Shown one piece after another: positions 12,269-25,060 of a DNA stretch of 64,000 bases. The translations under genes were made by a program, and so were the position numbers. Origin of the DNA: Apis mellifera (Eukaryota > Arthropoda > Insecta > Hymenoptera > Apidae); assembly GCF_003254395.2 (NCBI RefSeq), contig NC_037648.1, positions 7,250,135 through 7,314,134 on the forward strand, written 5' to 3'. Positions within the stretch are counted from its first letter, which is position 1. Each line of letters opens with the position of its first letter. A model generated the notes under the pieces. The model searched no databases. It was not told the DNA's origin and was given only the letters and a program-made list of their open reading frames with translations.

Positions 12269-15049
12269 AAACGAATGTCTTAAATGTAATATTTAATAGT
12301 CGATAAATTTTCAATTATGATATATATTTATTATAAATAAATATTAAGATACAAAATGATTAGGTTTTTTTTATCATTTTATATAGAAATTTCATATATA
12401 CTTTTAAACAGTAGTTAAATTAATAATAATTTTATTTATTTATATTAAAGTAAAAAAAACTATCAATATTATCTAAATTATAATTTTAATGTATTTTTTA
12501 TTTATATGTAATAAGATAATTATTTTTATATACATTTTAGGTAATGTTATTATATCTTTAAATTTTATAGAATTTTATTGGATATAAAATATTGAAGTGA
12601 CTTTCTTTGTTTTTCATCAAAAATAATAAAAAAAGAAATAACAAAGAAAAATTCTTATTTATAACATCATTTTGAAAATCAAAAGAATATTCATATTTTT
12701 GATTTGTATTTATTATTTATTTTTATTGTAATGTTGCAATCGAACATATTTATATTAAAATATATTTCAGTACATTTTAAAATAATATTGTACTTGAATA
12801 AAATTTGAATCATATCGATGAAGAAAAAGCAATATAGGATCAATAAATCAATTTATTCTATTGAAGATCTCAATGGATTAATAACACATATACATGTTTA
12901 GTTGACCATGATCTATAAAGATTGAATAAGATATCAACAAATATTATAATATAAAACTCTAAAATTAAACTAAAATTATTTTATAACTATTACAATATCT
13001 TTGTTCAATATAAAAATCAAATACAATTTTGAAAAGTAAAAAAATTTTTAAAAGATTCTGAAATAAGTGAAGTTAATATTTCTGTATCTATGCATGATTC
13101 AAAATAATTTCAAAATAATTCATTCTATTAATTGTATTAATAAAGTTTTTTCATTTTATTAATAAAAATATAAATATGATAAATTTAGAAAATAGTTATT
13201 AATTAATTTTATGAGCGAATCGAATGCATTTTGCAAATTAATAATCCAATAGATTGGATTATTAAAAAGTTTCTATTGAAGCTGTGGAAAAGATTTTTGA
13301 AATAGAATAAATAAAAATAAATATTTTTTTTATTCCTTTTTTTAAATGATATAGGACTTTTCAAATAAATTTATTTTGAAAAAAGTTGTTATATAAAAAA
13401 AAAATATATATATAAATATTTAATTTCAATTCAAAATTTGAATTTCGATTCACCAATCAAACATACTTCAAATGATATATCAATTTTAAATTAACAGTTT
13501 TTAATTATTCTTAATAAAATTATTAAACTATAATATTTTAGTTTTCCAATATTCGTTTTAATTTATTTCAATTTTCTTCAAATCTGATATTTATAAAAGC
13601 AATCTGTCAAGTTTACAAAGATGAAGAAGAAAATAAGAAGACAATAGATGGCGCACGAAATTAAATAACCCTTTTCCTAGATTATCTTCTAGCAGATATC
13701 ATTCTAAAGTTTCATGTATACCGAAACTTGTCAAGAAAAATTAGCTAATGCGTTCTAATTTCAAAATCTGTTAGACCAACTTATTTCATGTTATTTTATG
13801 TTACAATCGAGTAAATGTTTTTCACTTCTCTCTTCTCGATTACATTTTTAATTGAATGATTAATTTCGATATATTGCATATTATATGTTTCATTATTGCA
13901 ATAATAGGAAAGAGTAAATAATTTAATAAAATTTTACATATTAATATATACATATGTAATCAGGAATTATATATAATGTTAAAAAATTTCTTTCAGTTTA
14001 TACAAGTTGTATATTTATCAAAGTTAAGCATTATTTGTTTAAAAATCCATGTTCTTTCTTTGTAATTAAATTTGAGCTTCTAAAACAATATTACTCATAG
14101 AACGAATTATTATTATTATTGTTTTATTTTTACTTCAAAATTATTATTTCCTTCATTATCGTTATATATTCTTTTTGAAAAATCTTTTTAAAATCTTATC
14201 TATTTATAACACTTAATAAATATAATAAAAATATATTAAAAAAAATAGTCATATATTATTTATTTATTTCTTCACATTAATCTTTACACGATGAATTATA
14301 CGTATAACGGATATACATGATTTAAAATGAATTTTTTCAATCAAATTAATTATTTCTTTTTATCCATGAATTATTCTCAATTTTAGTATTTATTATATAT
14401 ATATATAAGTATTTATATATATATAAATATTTAATGAATATAAATAAATATTTTATTCGTAATAAAAATAAATATAACAAAAAAAAAAACATATATATGT
14501 ATATATTACATTTTTGATCAATAAAATTAATAGAAAATTAAAAAATATTTATAAATTTAATAATTTAATCAAATTTATGTTAAAATTTTATACTAATTAA
14601 TAAAATTGTAAATTAGATTATATGAATAAATAGATAAATAAAATTTAATTAAATTTTTGTATTAATGGTATTTATTATTAATTTTATTATAAAAATATTA
14701 TTGTTTAATTATAAAATAAATTATATTGTAGTTTTTAAATTAATTGTATTAATTAATTATATATATGAAATATAAAAATTATTAAAAATTAAAAGTAAAA
14801 TTATAGTTAATAGAGGATTCTGAAACAATAAATGAAAGTTTTATTCGGAAATTAATTTTAGTAAAGATAAATATAAGTGCCAGCTATAGCTGTTAAACTT
14901 GATTTATAAATTAATTTTTTCTAATATGAATTTAAATTGATCATTATATATTTATAATTAAATTTATCGATTTTAGGCGAAAGATAGTTTCCAATTTTCT
15001 TTCTGCTATTTTTACTTAGCTTTTTTTTTTTTTTTTTTTTTAAATAAAA
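12269..15049. other. AT-rich spacer
   Basis: Nearly 2.8 kb of A/T-rich sequence with no gene seen. It includes one exact AGATGGCGC (13,646-13,654), which matches the insect CTCF core, and a 21-base T run at 15,021-15,041. Confidence 0.55.
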
Positions 15050-15720
15050 ATACGCCCGCTCTATGGAGGACGAGGATCCAGGCACGGATTTTTTTAAATC
15101 TTCAACGCCCTCCTTAATTTTATTTTCCCGAACGAAATTGCGCGCAATTTTCGAGGAACCAAGGGGGATCCAGCAGGGGCCTCACGTCGAACAAATCGTT
15201 TCGCAGCTCCTCCGATGTCAATTAACAATGATTGGTACGTCGAACAACACCCATTATTTCTAATTGTCCGCCGGAAACGTTGCTCTTCAACCATCGAGTT
15301 TCTGTTATTTCCACGGATCCCCGATTGTATCCAGATGCAAATTCGGTCGTTACGGGCGGGCTTATTCCGCGAAACATGGAATAATTATAGCCCGTTCTAT
15401 TACAAGTTTCAAGTTCTAATACAGGTATTCCATTCGCGATTCCCGCGGATGCGTGCCTCCGACCTGTTTATACTGCCACTTTTGATACCTTCCGCGAATG
15501 GGGGAAATGCGGATGCGGAGCGACGAACGAAAGGTCTAATTGAATGTTTCGCTTTTATAACCCCCGATACCACGTATTCGTTTACCACGGTTTATAGGAT
15601 AATATCGCGATTAAACGATTCTTTGGATAACGGTGGAGGAGTATCGAGAAGAATTCGGGAAAATAAACATTTGTAATTTCGTTGGATGAAGGTGTTCATG
15701 TTTGGAGATGAAGACGAGCA
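15050..15720. other. GC-balanced island, no supported exon
   Basis: Balanced composition with CpGs and homeodomain-type TAATT/ATTA words (CAATTAACAATG, ATTAATT-like motifs). The frame open from 15,215 has a start but a low-complexity-free, unrecognised product, and splice signals are not convincing. It resembles a conserved non-coding element of the kind seen in bee gene deserts. Confidence 0.3.
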
Positions 15721-16420
15721 ACTTAACTTTTAATATCTTTGGCTTATTGATATAGAATATGCATGAAAATGTATATTGATAAATTGATTATATCGATCAG
15801 TCGATCATATTATTTCTTATTTTTCTTATTTTAAATCTGCAAAATTGTAAATTAAATTAATATTTTAGTTAGAAAAAAGGGAATGAAATTTTAGATTAAA
15901 ACGAAAATTTTTAAAGATTTTTAAAAAAAAAATCGTCACTTGTGAAATAATCTAATATAATCTTAATATAAGATTGTTGTTATAAAAGATGTTTCGATCA
16001 ATTGATCACTTTCGTTTCTCTCCTTCTCCTTTTTCTCCTCTCTTCATCTGTTTTAACCTTACTAATATCCATCAGCTCTTTTTTTTTTCATCGCCATTTC
16101 TGCCTTTCCTCCGCACGAAGTCTCCTCTTCCCATGTATCCCTCTTGATAACGAATGGAGGACATCTCACCGCTAATTATGATTAATTTGTGAGACGAGCG
16201 AAAAAAGAGTATGGCTTTCAAAGCTAGGAGCTACCAAGATATACCAAGAGGATCACCCATGGGGGAAATGTAATTAATATTCTCAGCAGGACTGCGTTGT
16301 AATGTCACGTGAACATCATCCAGGTGACTCCTCCATCGTTCTTCTCAATCCTAGTTTAGAGTCTTTTTCTTTTTTTTTTCTTTTTTTTTCTTTTTTTTTT
16401 TGGAGAATTTTCTCTTATGA
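15721..16420. other. Spacer with a small island and T-rich tracts
   Basis: AT-rich to about 16,010, then a pyrimidine-rich and GC-balanced patch (16,010-16,340) with ATTATGATTAATTT homeodomain-like sites and a CACGTG E-box near 16,308. It ends in consecutive T runs at about 16,366-16,401. No gene seen. Confidence 0.4.
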
Positions 16421-18550
16421 ATATTCTTATAATGAGAGGTGAAGGACGATGGTTGTTAATTATTATTTAAACTGCTTAACATATCATTATTAATATATAT
16501 GAGCCAATTTTATAAATTTAAATCAATTTTGATACCTAAATTGTTTCGTAAAATTCAACCACGATTCAATCCAATAATAAGTGATAATTTTTCAATCTAA
16601 ATAAAATTTTGAATTTAATGAAACTATATTTATAGAAATTATTTATATATTAGAAATTAATGATTTTTCAATTCGTATTAGTATTTTTTATTTAATGCCC
16701 AATAACGAAATAACAAATTTTGTAAAATATCGTTTAATCTACGTTTTGAGATCATAATATTATAAAAATTATTTTAAGTATTTTGTATTTTTAAGGCATA
16801 AAGTTTATCACTTTTTACGTTTCAAATATTCAGTTTAAACAAAGTATAGAAGATAATAAAATTATTTTTATAAAACTTGTTCTGTTTTAAAAAATCTTCA
16901 TTTTTTAGAATATCAACTACATTTAGAATGCTTTCAATGAAATTTTGAATTTTGGAAAATAAAATAAAAATAATACAAAAATTAAAATTGAAAATAAGGA
17001 ATTTACAATTTGGTGTATTCAACAATTATTTTTTAACTTTTACACGACAATTTTAATGAGCAATATACTCATCATGATTATAATAACTAGTACATTTATT
17101 ATACAAAAAATTATTTGACAGTAAATTTGCGAATATTTATAAAAATTCATATTTTAATAGAATTAAAACAATATTCCATATATTTTGTATATATTTAAAT
17201 TTTTATTGAAGTAATAATGAGAAACTTCTTATCGATGTTCTATATTTTTTAAAAAAATTATTTCAATAGAAAGAAAAAATAGAATATTTCAATGAAAACA
17301 AATATTATTTCAGTCTTCAATATTTATTAGAAATATTAAATGCAACTTTGAAATTAAAATAAAATTCAAATCTTTCTTTTATTCTTTATTGCAAGCAAAT
17401 TTTTCGTGAACAATTTGGTATTTGTTGAATTTTAATATTATGCAACTATTTATATTGGAATTTTAACAATAATAATTTCGCTTAATTTAGTTTAAAAATA
17501 TTATATGATGTTTTTTTGGAAATGAAAATAAAATACAGATTATCGATGATTGATCGAGATAAAATAAACTCGTGTCTAATATTATTGCATTAGGCTACTG
17601 TGTATTATGTATCGATCCTTCTGAGAAAAAGTATTGTTTTGAGAACAGGAGAATGAAAGTAGATAAATCAGACATAAATTCTTTCATTGTCGGTTTATAA
17701 TGTAATATTGTTAATTTACGATAATTTTGATTCGTAGAATTATGAATTTTTATCCTTTATAATTCTTTTTTTTATCGAAACGTTATTAAATGCGTATAAA
17801 TTTAATTAATGATTATCGAATGATTAAATTTTCTAATTTTATGAATTCGATGAAAAAGAATGGTTAATCTTCTTTTTATAGATTTTTCTTTTGTTGCAAA
17901 TAATAAATAAATAATAAATAATAATAGATAACGTAATCTTAATACAAATTAAAATTCAAAAATTTAAATATCGTTACGTTGGTATTAGTTTATACCATAA
18001 CATAAAGATTCGTAATGATTTGAAAAATTTCGAGGGAAATAATACGACTCCATTTTCAAAATAACCTCAAATGCGAGATTATGAAAGTTAAGAGGTTGAA
18101 CGTAAGGAAAAATTATCTGATATCCTCGAATTACTATTTTTCGTATATAAACGAACGTTATCTTGATATTATACGGCACAGGGCCAACCGATAAGGCAAT
18201 GCAATTTGGAACGTGGAATATTATATTTGGTTAGTTATTTCCCTTGTTTCACCTGACAAATAATGTTCTTCCTAAATTCAAGTACTTGACGTTACGAATT
18301 TTTTTTTCGAAAACTATTAAATCACTTGATGATATTTTAATACATTATAAACATTAATATCTAATTTTGACAATTTTTTACAAGAACGAATTTACATTTT
18401 TCGTATTATAAAATAATACAACTATAAATCTCCATAATATCAAACGTAATTATTTCTCTCTTCACAATACTTACTTAAATTTCTCACACTCTTAATAAAT
18501 AAAATTTCAATATCTTCCAAGATATCCCGCAAATATATAAATAATCAGGA
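16421..18550. other. AT-rich spacer
   Basis: A/T-rich, slightly less so at 17,540-17,700 and 17,970-18,260. No exon, RNA or array found. Confidence 0.55.
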
Positions 18551-18751
18551 GAAAAAAAACTTCACGACTCGCAAATTGGGAAACACTGCAACAAAACGAC
18601 GCATCGTTCTTCCATCTACTCGGTCGATAACTCCCCCGCGAAAAGAAATTCATATCTTGCCCGCAAGAATTTACTCGCAATGCGTTAATCGCTCGATACA
18701 GAAGATCGCGCTAGCCAGAAGCCTAGAGAAAAGAAAAGGAAAAAGAAAGAA

Positions 18752-18752
<1 letters not shown>

Positions 18753-18787
<35 letters not shown>
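18753..18787. repeat. Compound (AT)n(AG)n microsatellite
   Basis: An AT run of about 18 bases passes directly into an AG run of about 17 bases. Confidence 0.9.
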
Positions 18788-18854
18788 AAAATCCGTGCAT
18801 CATTCTAATTCATGAAGCGAGAGGCCCGCCTAGTAGCCACGCGGATAACCGTGC

Positions 18855-19003
18855 TGGATTTTAATAAACGGTTCCCCGGTCAATCCCATATATACACGGA
18901 CGGTGTAACGGACGCGGAGGTGTTTCGCCTGGTAGCTGGCAGGACGACGCACAACTCGGGAGAGAGAGGTTAATCACCCGCGTTGGATTTTAATAAACGG
19001 TTC
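18855..19003 (+). repeat. Direct repeat of a 20-base word in a GC island
   Basis: TGGATTTTAATAAACGGTTC occurs at 18,855-18,874 and again at 18,984-19,003, 129 bases apart in the same orientation. Different sequence lies around and between them. Both copies are flanked by G/C-rich sequence and contain an ATTTTAATAAA core, suggesting a duplicated protein-binding site. Confidence 0.7.
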
Positions 19004-19470
19004 GGGGGGCAAACAAAGCTGGTCATCAATAACCATTCCCCCCCTCCCTCCCTCTAGCGGGGAGTACCCCCCCTTTGGGAGGCTGTCTCTGTCGGTTTTC
19101 GACCTTCTTCCCGCCGCTCTGTCTTCGTCTGACGGGACCCACCTCACCGAGCCGACCCGGCACAACCGGGGAGAGGTGGCTTTGCCACCAGGTTGTCGAG
19201 CCTCATCGGACAGCTAGATAGGCGGAGATCGTATCTGCGTGGTTATTAATTAACCGGCGAGAAGGGAAAGCCTCCTTTCATCACCTCGCAAACGATCCTT
19301 AGCAAGGCCGAGACCTTGCCTCTACGATGTAGAGAGATTCGTAGAGATCTGTGGGGATATTTGGATCGATCCTTTTTCAATTCCTTCCGGTTGTGAAATT
19401 CGTCTGGGTTATTGGTTCCTTTAGTTTTGATCTTTGACAGATATCAGAAGGAGAAATCTTTTCTGATGCA

Positions 19471-20116
19471 AGTTTGGTCGATATTTTTTTTAATTTTTGT
19501 AATTGTTCGAGGAATATTTCAGAGAGAGTCAATAACAACTGTCGATAAGATAATTTTTTGATGATGAAAAGATCTATGCTTAAATTAATTCATAGATAGT
19601 CTAGGTGTACTATCTACTTGAAAAAAATTTATTGAACAAAAAATGGAATATAATACGAATATCATTTGATAACTATTTTATTTCGAATTTCTAATGAAAT
19701 TCCTTTTATTTTCTGTTGTTTTAAAACGATGTTTGATCCAAAAGTTTGGGACATTTAGTACATTTAATGGATGATTTGATTTGCAAGTGAATATTTTATA
19801 TTATATTCACATGGTTGTATAGATTTTTGATAAAGCGAGGATTATTTTTTAGAATTAAAGAACAATTGAAAATGATTGAGAACAAAACTATAATAAAACT
19901 GAATATTTTGAAATGGATAATTTTTTTTTCTTGATAACAGTGCTATTAATGTTTATTTATGAATTGAAATGTGCATATAAATCAATACAAATTAATTATG
20001 ACATTAATTTCAAATTTAATACTATACCAACTTAAATAAGATTTTTATGTAATAAAAATTAAATATTAATATTTATCATCCATCAAAATATACGTTCTGC
20101 ATCACGTATCACTTAC
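19471..20116. other. AT-rich intronic or spacer DNA
   Basis: A/T-rich. It would lie in the intron just downstream of the minus-strand exon at 20,117-20,328. I could not place that gene's next exon. Confidence 0.5.
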
Positions 20117-20328
20117 CCATTTATAGAAGTGCGGCTGATGAACCACGATAAAGCAGATCTTGCTAAAGAATGCCAGGCTTGCAATGGTAAGGAATCCGAC
20201 CTCTCAATGGATTTCATTAGGAAGATTTCGGCGGTTTTATCAGGTTGATCATGGTAGAGCCCTGCACCAAGAGGAATCCATAAACGGAGCAAATCTTCCC
20301 GGATCTTCGTTTTGTCTACTTTGTACCA
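20117..20328 (-). CDS. Internal coding exon of an unrecognised minus-strand gene
   Basis: Read on the minus strand, a strong acceptor (CTTCTTTTTGTTGCAG) opens at 20,328 and a consensus donor (ATGG|GTAAGT) closes at 20,117. The 212-base exon is open in one frame throughout, entering in phase 0 and leaving with two bases of a Gly codon. It encodes 70 residues beginning WYKVDKTKIREDLLRLWIPL; the part after mid-exon is mixed, with several Trp and Ser. The other two frames each contain stops. The phase-0 entry matches the phase-0 donor of the exon at 40,148-40,362, giving ...EAYDKTQ|WYKVDK... across a 19.8 kb intron. Reading through the donor instead would end at once in TAA. I recognise no domain. 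The second half also has a hydrophobic peptide in another frame (see findings). Confidence 0.55.
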
Positions 20329-20760
20329 CTGCAACAAAAAGAAGAATTAAATGAAATATTTTTGTAATAATAATTTATTAAAAGCTCTGTTACTAATTTT
20401 AATAACGTATGGATCAAAGGAATTTTTTAGTAGTACGATTCCTTTTCGTACACGTAATTTTTAAAAAAATTAAATATTCTAAATCGATTTCCATATTTTT
20501 GAAAATTTATAGATACTTTTATTAATTCCAACTGATGAAAATAATTTATCTTTTATATACTAACACGAGTTACAAAATTATAAATTTTAAAAATGTTTTA
20601 AGATTTTCATCGAAAAAATTATTTTTTGAAAAATTTTAATTTTAAATTGTTTTATTATAACACTAAATGAATTATTCTTATTATTACCAACAAAAAAATA
20701 AATCATTCTTTTTATTATTTCGACAAATTAAAACTAATTATCTTTTATAAATCGTAATAT
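20329..20760. other. AT-rich intronic DNA
   Basis: A/T-rich. It starts with the polypyrimidine tract of the minus-strand acceptor at 20,329-20,345. Nothing else seen. Confidence 0.5.
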
Positions 20761-22230
20761 CTGCCTTTCCTCCTGCAAAATTCTCGATATATCGCCGCAC
20801 ATAACCGACGAACGAAATATCGTCGTGCTTATTTATAAGTCTTATCTCAACGCGCGAAACATGTCTCGCGCATGCGCATAAACATCTTCTCTACATTGTC
20901 GTCACGTGATCGTCCGGTTCGGGGATATTGTAATCCCGAATCACGTTTGCTCGCAGCGTGTCCACACCGAGGCAAAATACATAATTCGTATCCTGGGCGA
21001 GATTCGGTTGCGTATCGGGCGAAAATATTTTCAATTTCGCAGGCAATCACGATACGCATCACGTTCGGCCGTACGCGACCGCGGCCTCCGCAAAATTTCG
21101 CGGTGGGTTAATGCGTTGGAATAAGAGCCGCGGCCCCCTTCCGATTCATTAACATCCCGCAAGGTGTCCGGCAAAAAGTGTTTCTCGCTTCATTATCGGA
21201 GCCGCGTATCGCGACATTAACGATATTCCGGCGAACGGTTTCGGTGCGGAACCGCAAAACAGTCGGAGAAGCAATTACCGTTGACCGGTCCTCCACCACC
21301 GCTAACCACCACCACCACCACCACCACTATCACCATCAGCAGCAACAGCGACGCCGGCAGCGGCGCGGTTCAACGTGGTACTACACGACAGATATCCGAT
21401 TTCACCGTCAGCTTCCGAGAATGAGAACCAATTACGCGGGCCGGGGCATTAAGGAATCGATCTAATTTGCGCGCGGTGGTGGCTCTTAATGGCGGGCGCC
21501 GACCGATGAAATTATACGAAAATGTAATCAACGCGGTTTTTGTCTCGTTTCGCTCCAAGGGCAGGGGCGTAATTAGGAATGCTTTTGCGCCTCGCGACGG
21601 GGGACACTTGTTGCTTTCTCTCCCTCACCTTGTCCCTCCCCTCCCCCCTTCCGCATATTTCTCTCTTACCTTTTTCTTTATCTAACTCTCCCTTCCTCCC
21701 TCTCTCTCTCTCCTTTCCTTTTTCCTCGCGCGGCAATTCGTTCGTTTTTCTCCTTCTCTCTTTCTTTTTTTTTAGTTTTACTTTTATTTTTCATTTTTTT
21801 TATTTCGCTCTTGGTCTCCCACCCTATTATTCCCCTCGGTGCTTCTCCCAGGCCCGCAAGTTAAGAGACCTTGAAAAAAACGGAGGAGGAGGAGGAGGAG
21901 AGGAAGGCGAAGGGGAGGATGGGGAATGGTGGGATGGAAGGACCAGGCCACAGAAGGAGAGTAATTAACGCCGTGGTGCGCCCAGGTGCGCGGCCCTAAG
22001 AAGTCGTTTATGGATTGCTCGGCAGCCACGCCGTACGCGGCCATCAATTAGATTCTCTAATTAAAACAGTCCCTTCTCGGCTCCGGGGAATTAACTCCCG
22101 GCAAACCTCTGTAATATTCTGTCGACTCTGTCATCGTCGGCCTCTCAGGCATCTTTGATTCCCTATTATTCTTATTTCTTTCTCGTCCCAACTTTCGGTT
22201 TTGCCATTTTTTTACCGTTTCGACAGCGAA
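20761..22230. other. Large CpG-rich island, no supported exon
   Basis: About 1.5 kb rich in CpG, with many ATTA/TAAT words (AGGAATGC, ATTAACG, CTAATTAAA), a CAC repeat at about 21,293-21,330, a pyrimidine-rich tract (21,610-21,770) and a GGA run (about 21,879-21,905). Frames are open on both strands, as expected for high GC, but they are GTG-started or driven by the microsatellites. It has the look of a hymenopteran conserved non-coding element. Confidence 0.35.
21293..21330. repeat. (CAC)n microsatellite
   Basis: A run of CAC triplets followed by CAG/CAA triplets. It would read as poly-His then poly-Gln in one frame and poly-Thr in another. Confidence 0.8.
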
Positions 22231-22740
22231 ACAATGTGTCTATATATAAGAGAATAAATAAGTATTTCATTTTATCGAGTTTTATTCTCGATTTTATGAT
22301 AATTTTCTCGAATCTCGAAATTTTTAAATTTTCGAATATTCTCTGATTGTATATTTCATTTAACGTTCGATTATTTACTTAATTTTTGTTCATTTTGTAT
22401 AAAATTTTTTCGAAGTATGAAAACTTTCAAATTTTTAAAGCAAAATATTAAAAATACGTAATTTTTATTTAGTTAATTAAAATTGAATCTTCTTTCCATT
22501 CTTAGAAATCCATTTTTTCAGATTAATTTTTAGCTACAATTATTTACTTTTTATATCTAATTATATAAATGTCAAAAATTAATAAAAAAGTTTTAATTAG
22601 AATTTAAAACTATTCAAAATTATATTTAAATTTTATATTTTTAGTTATTTTATGAAAATATCACTCATCCGAAACCAACACTTTAATTAAATTAATCAGG
22701 AACAAAAAAAAAAGTATTCAAAAAATATCTCTATATCTGT
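22231..22740. other. AT-rich spacer
   Basis: A/T-rich, with no feature. Confidence 0.6.
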
Positions 22741-23380
22741 CGAAGCAATGAATCATGCGATTCGATCATTATTCCGATGAACTTTCGAGAACATTTCAAT
22801 AATTGAAATTGGAATAGTAATAAACACACGAAGCAGTGGAAAAAGAATCCGAAAATCGGCCGATAATATACCGACCGAGAGAAGGAAACGATATACGTTT
22901 TTAATTATAGTATGCATCGCTAATTGCAAGTAGCCACAGCCTTCCAATACGCTTTAATTCGACTTTTTCCCGATTTTTTTTCCCGACGAATTACAAATGG
23001 CTACCGGCGTCGTGGTCGCGCACAGCCGGACAGCATTCCTCTTTGTGCCATTAGTGGCGACTTTCAGCAGTGAGAGGAGGAGCAGAGATGGGACGAATCG
23101 GCGAGAAAGAGAAGAGAGTCAGAAGGGAATCAGATTCGCGCACCTTCCGCGTGTAGTAGACTAGTGCACGCACCAATCGCCATCCATGACTCGGACAACA
23201 AGTAGCCAGCTCGGAAATCACGCTCATCTAAATCAACGTCTCGCGTTGCACCGACAAACGATACGAGCGGAGGCTCGATCTTTCTACAATGATGCACGCA
23301 TTTGCGAATAGAATGAGGCAAAAGTGAGTTATAGCAGTAATTAGGTGTCGAGAGTAACGTAAGCACGTTTGGAACGATAA
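22741..23380. other. GC-balanced island
   Basis: Rises in GC from about 22,900, with purine-rich DNA at 23,070-23,130. It holds the small plus-strand ORF listed next and an overlapping minus-strand open frame (23,130-23,366), so coding cannot be decided from frames alone. Confidence 0.3.
22997..23164 (+). CDS. Candidate small ORF, 55 aa
   Basis: The ATG (ACAAATGG context) opens a 55-codon frame ending in TAG. It starts MATGVVVAHSRTAFLFVPLV, a mildly hydrophobic N-terminus that could be a weak signal or membrane segment. A very basic and acidic stretch follows (SSERRSRDGTNRREREE). It is in a GC-balanced block with no splice sites required. No family known to me. It could equally be leader sequence. 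Confidence 0.15.
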   Translation: MATGVVVAHSRTAFLFVPLVATFSSERRSRDGTNRREREESQKGIRFAHLPRVVD

Positions 23381-25060
23381 CGATGATTGAAAAATTATTA
23401 TATATCTGAAAAATTTTTTCACGATCTTATATTATTTCTTACATGATATCGTCGAGTCAAAATATTCTATATTTTTATTTTAAGGCGATATAAATTATTA
23501 ATAAACAAAGTTATTAAAAGAACGAAAAGAAATATTTATAACTGCATGCTTATTTTTACGATTGCAGGTCGATATAATTTAAAATTTTAAAAAGTCGATG
23601 TAAATCTATATTTTAGTTATTTTTTAATTATATTTGTTCTCTCTAATTATTTTTATTAAATAATTCGTTTTATCTAATTGTGTGTCATAAAACGAAAAAT
23701 TCTATATTTTTTTCTACTTCTTTTTTGAATTTATTCATAATTTAAATTAAAATTTTAAATTGCACGAAGAATCTTAAACAAGTGTTTCAATGTAAAATAT
23801 GTTATCGCAGAAGCAGAAAAGTAAACATAAAAAACAATGCGATAAACGTGCTTGATAATCAGAATTTATGTTAAAAAAAAAATATAGTTTTATGTCACAA
23901 TTCGAGTTCATGAAGTCTCTCTAGCTCATCGTGCGAGACTTGTGTGTTCAACACACTTGTCCGAAATGGTTATGTGTCTCTTTATGACAGTATACTATAG
24001 CGCATAGGAAAACTTGTGAAACGTAAACTTAGCGCTACTTCTCGTCAATGGGAGTGTTTCAAGGTTACGACATTTTTTATTGTCTTGCTTACAGTTGTTG
24101 AATATGTATGATATTTGTTTAAATATTTTTTTTTATATTAAATATAATTGTTCAATTTTTTATTTAATATTTATAATATAGTAATTTTAATGCTAATATA
24201 TAAAATCTTTTAAGAATTTTTGAAAATGAGATTTTTTTTAATTGATTTTTCCAATTGAAAAAAAATTAGAAATAGAAATAAAAATACACGCATTTGTGAA
24301 TGACAATAAATATATATTTTTTTAAAATTTAATTCTATTTATTTTCATAATTTTCATAATAGTTTATTAAGTTAGTTTATTAAGATATATATATACTATT
24401 TTCAATATAATAATAATAAAATTTTGCAATTTATATAATTATTTATTTAATTGGATCTAGATTATAAAATTTAGGATTATGGAAGAAAATATTAGTTAAT
24501 GAAAATATATTAAATTTTTAGAAATTTTTACTTTTTTTACAATGTTAAAAAAAATAAATTCAATCAAAAGTTTTTAATAATTTAAAAGTCTATTGTTATT
24601 TTTCTATCGTTCATTATTTCTTTCTGAACAAATTAAAAAATGAATGAAATCAACTAAGCAAAAAAAGAAAATCTTTGTATTTATTGAAACTTTTAATAAT
24701 AAATTACTGTTGTATTTATTTTTAATTTTTCATAATATAGAAACTTAATAATTTTCACCATAAAATCTTTATTTCGATAATATCTGATTAATTAATATTT
24801 ATTATATACTTGTTAAAATGGATACGAATGAAATTACATAATTTCGTGAAATATTTTGAACAAATATTTCTCATTTCTTTTTCAATTTCTAATTTTTAAA
24901 CAACTGACTTACACGCAATTGAACCGTTTAATTAATTTTAATCCCATATCTTTTTTTATATATCTATTTTATAGCTCCTAAAATTATAAAATATAATCAA
25001 AATATATCAAACACTATACACTTATTATCCAGAAAAATCCTATTCCTAGTGCGAACAAGT
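23381..25060. other. AT-rich spacer with one short GC-balanced block
   Basis: Mostly A/T-rich. The stretch 23,890-24,070 is compositionally different (it includes GTGTGTTCAACACAC, a small palindrome), is not repeated elsewhere in the window, and might be a conserved non-coding element or RNA. No reading frame through it is persuasive. Confidence 0.4.

Larger units (their letters stand above)
18560..19470. promoter_or_regulatory. CpG-rich island with an internal motif duplication
   Basis: One of the most GC-rich blocks of the window, with C-rich runs near 19,038-19,075. A 20-base word is repeated exactly at 18,855 and 18,984. No splice-bounded reading frame is seen, so regulatory or untranslated DNA is the better reading. 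Confidence 0.35.

Noticed and set aside
19735..19765. Tc1/mariner-like word (CCAAAAGTTTGGGAC)
   Set aside because: No matching inverted terminal repeat within range and no transposase frame nearby.
21178..21465. His/Gln-rich ORF (poly-His then poly-Gln)
   Set aside because: It starts at GTG, and the distinctive part is a translated CAC/CAG microsatellite.
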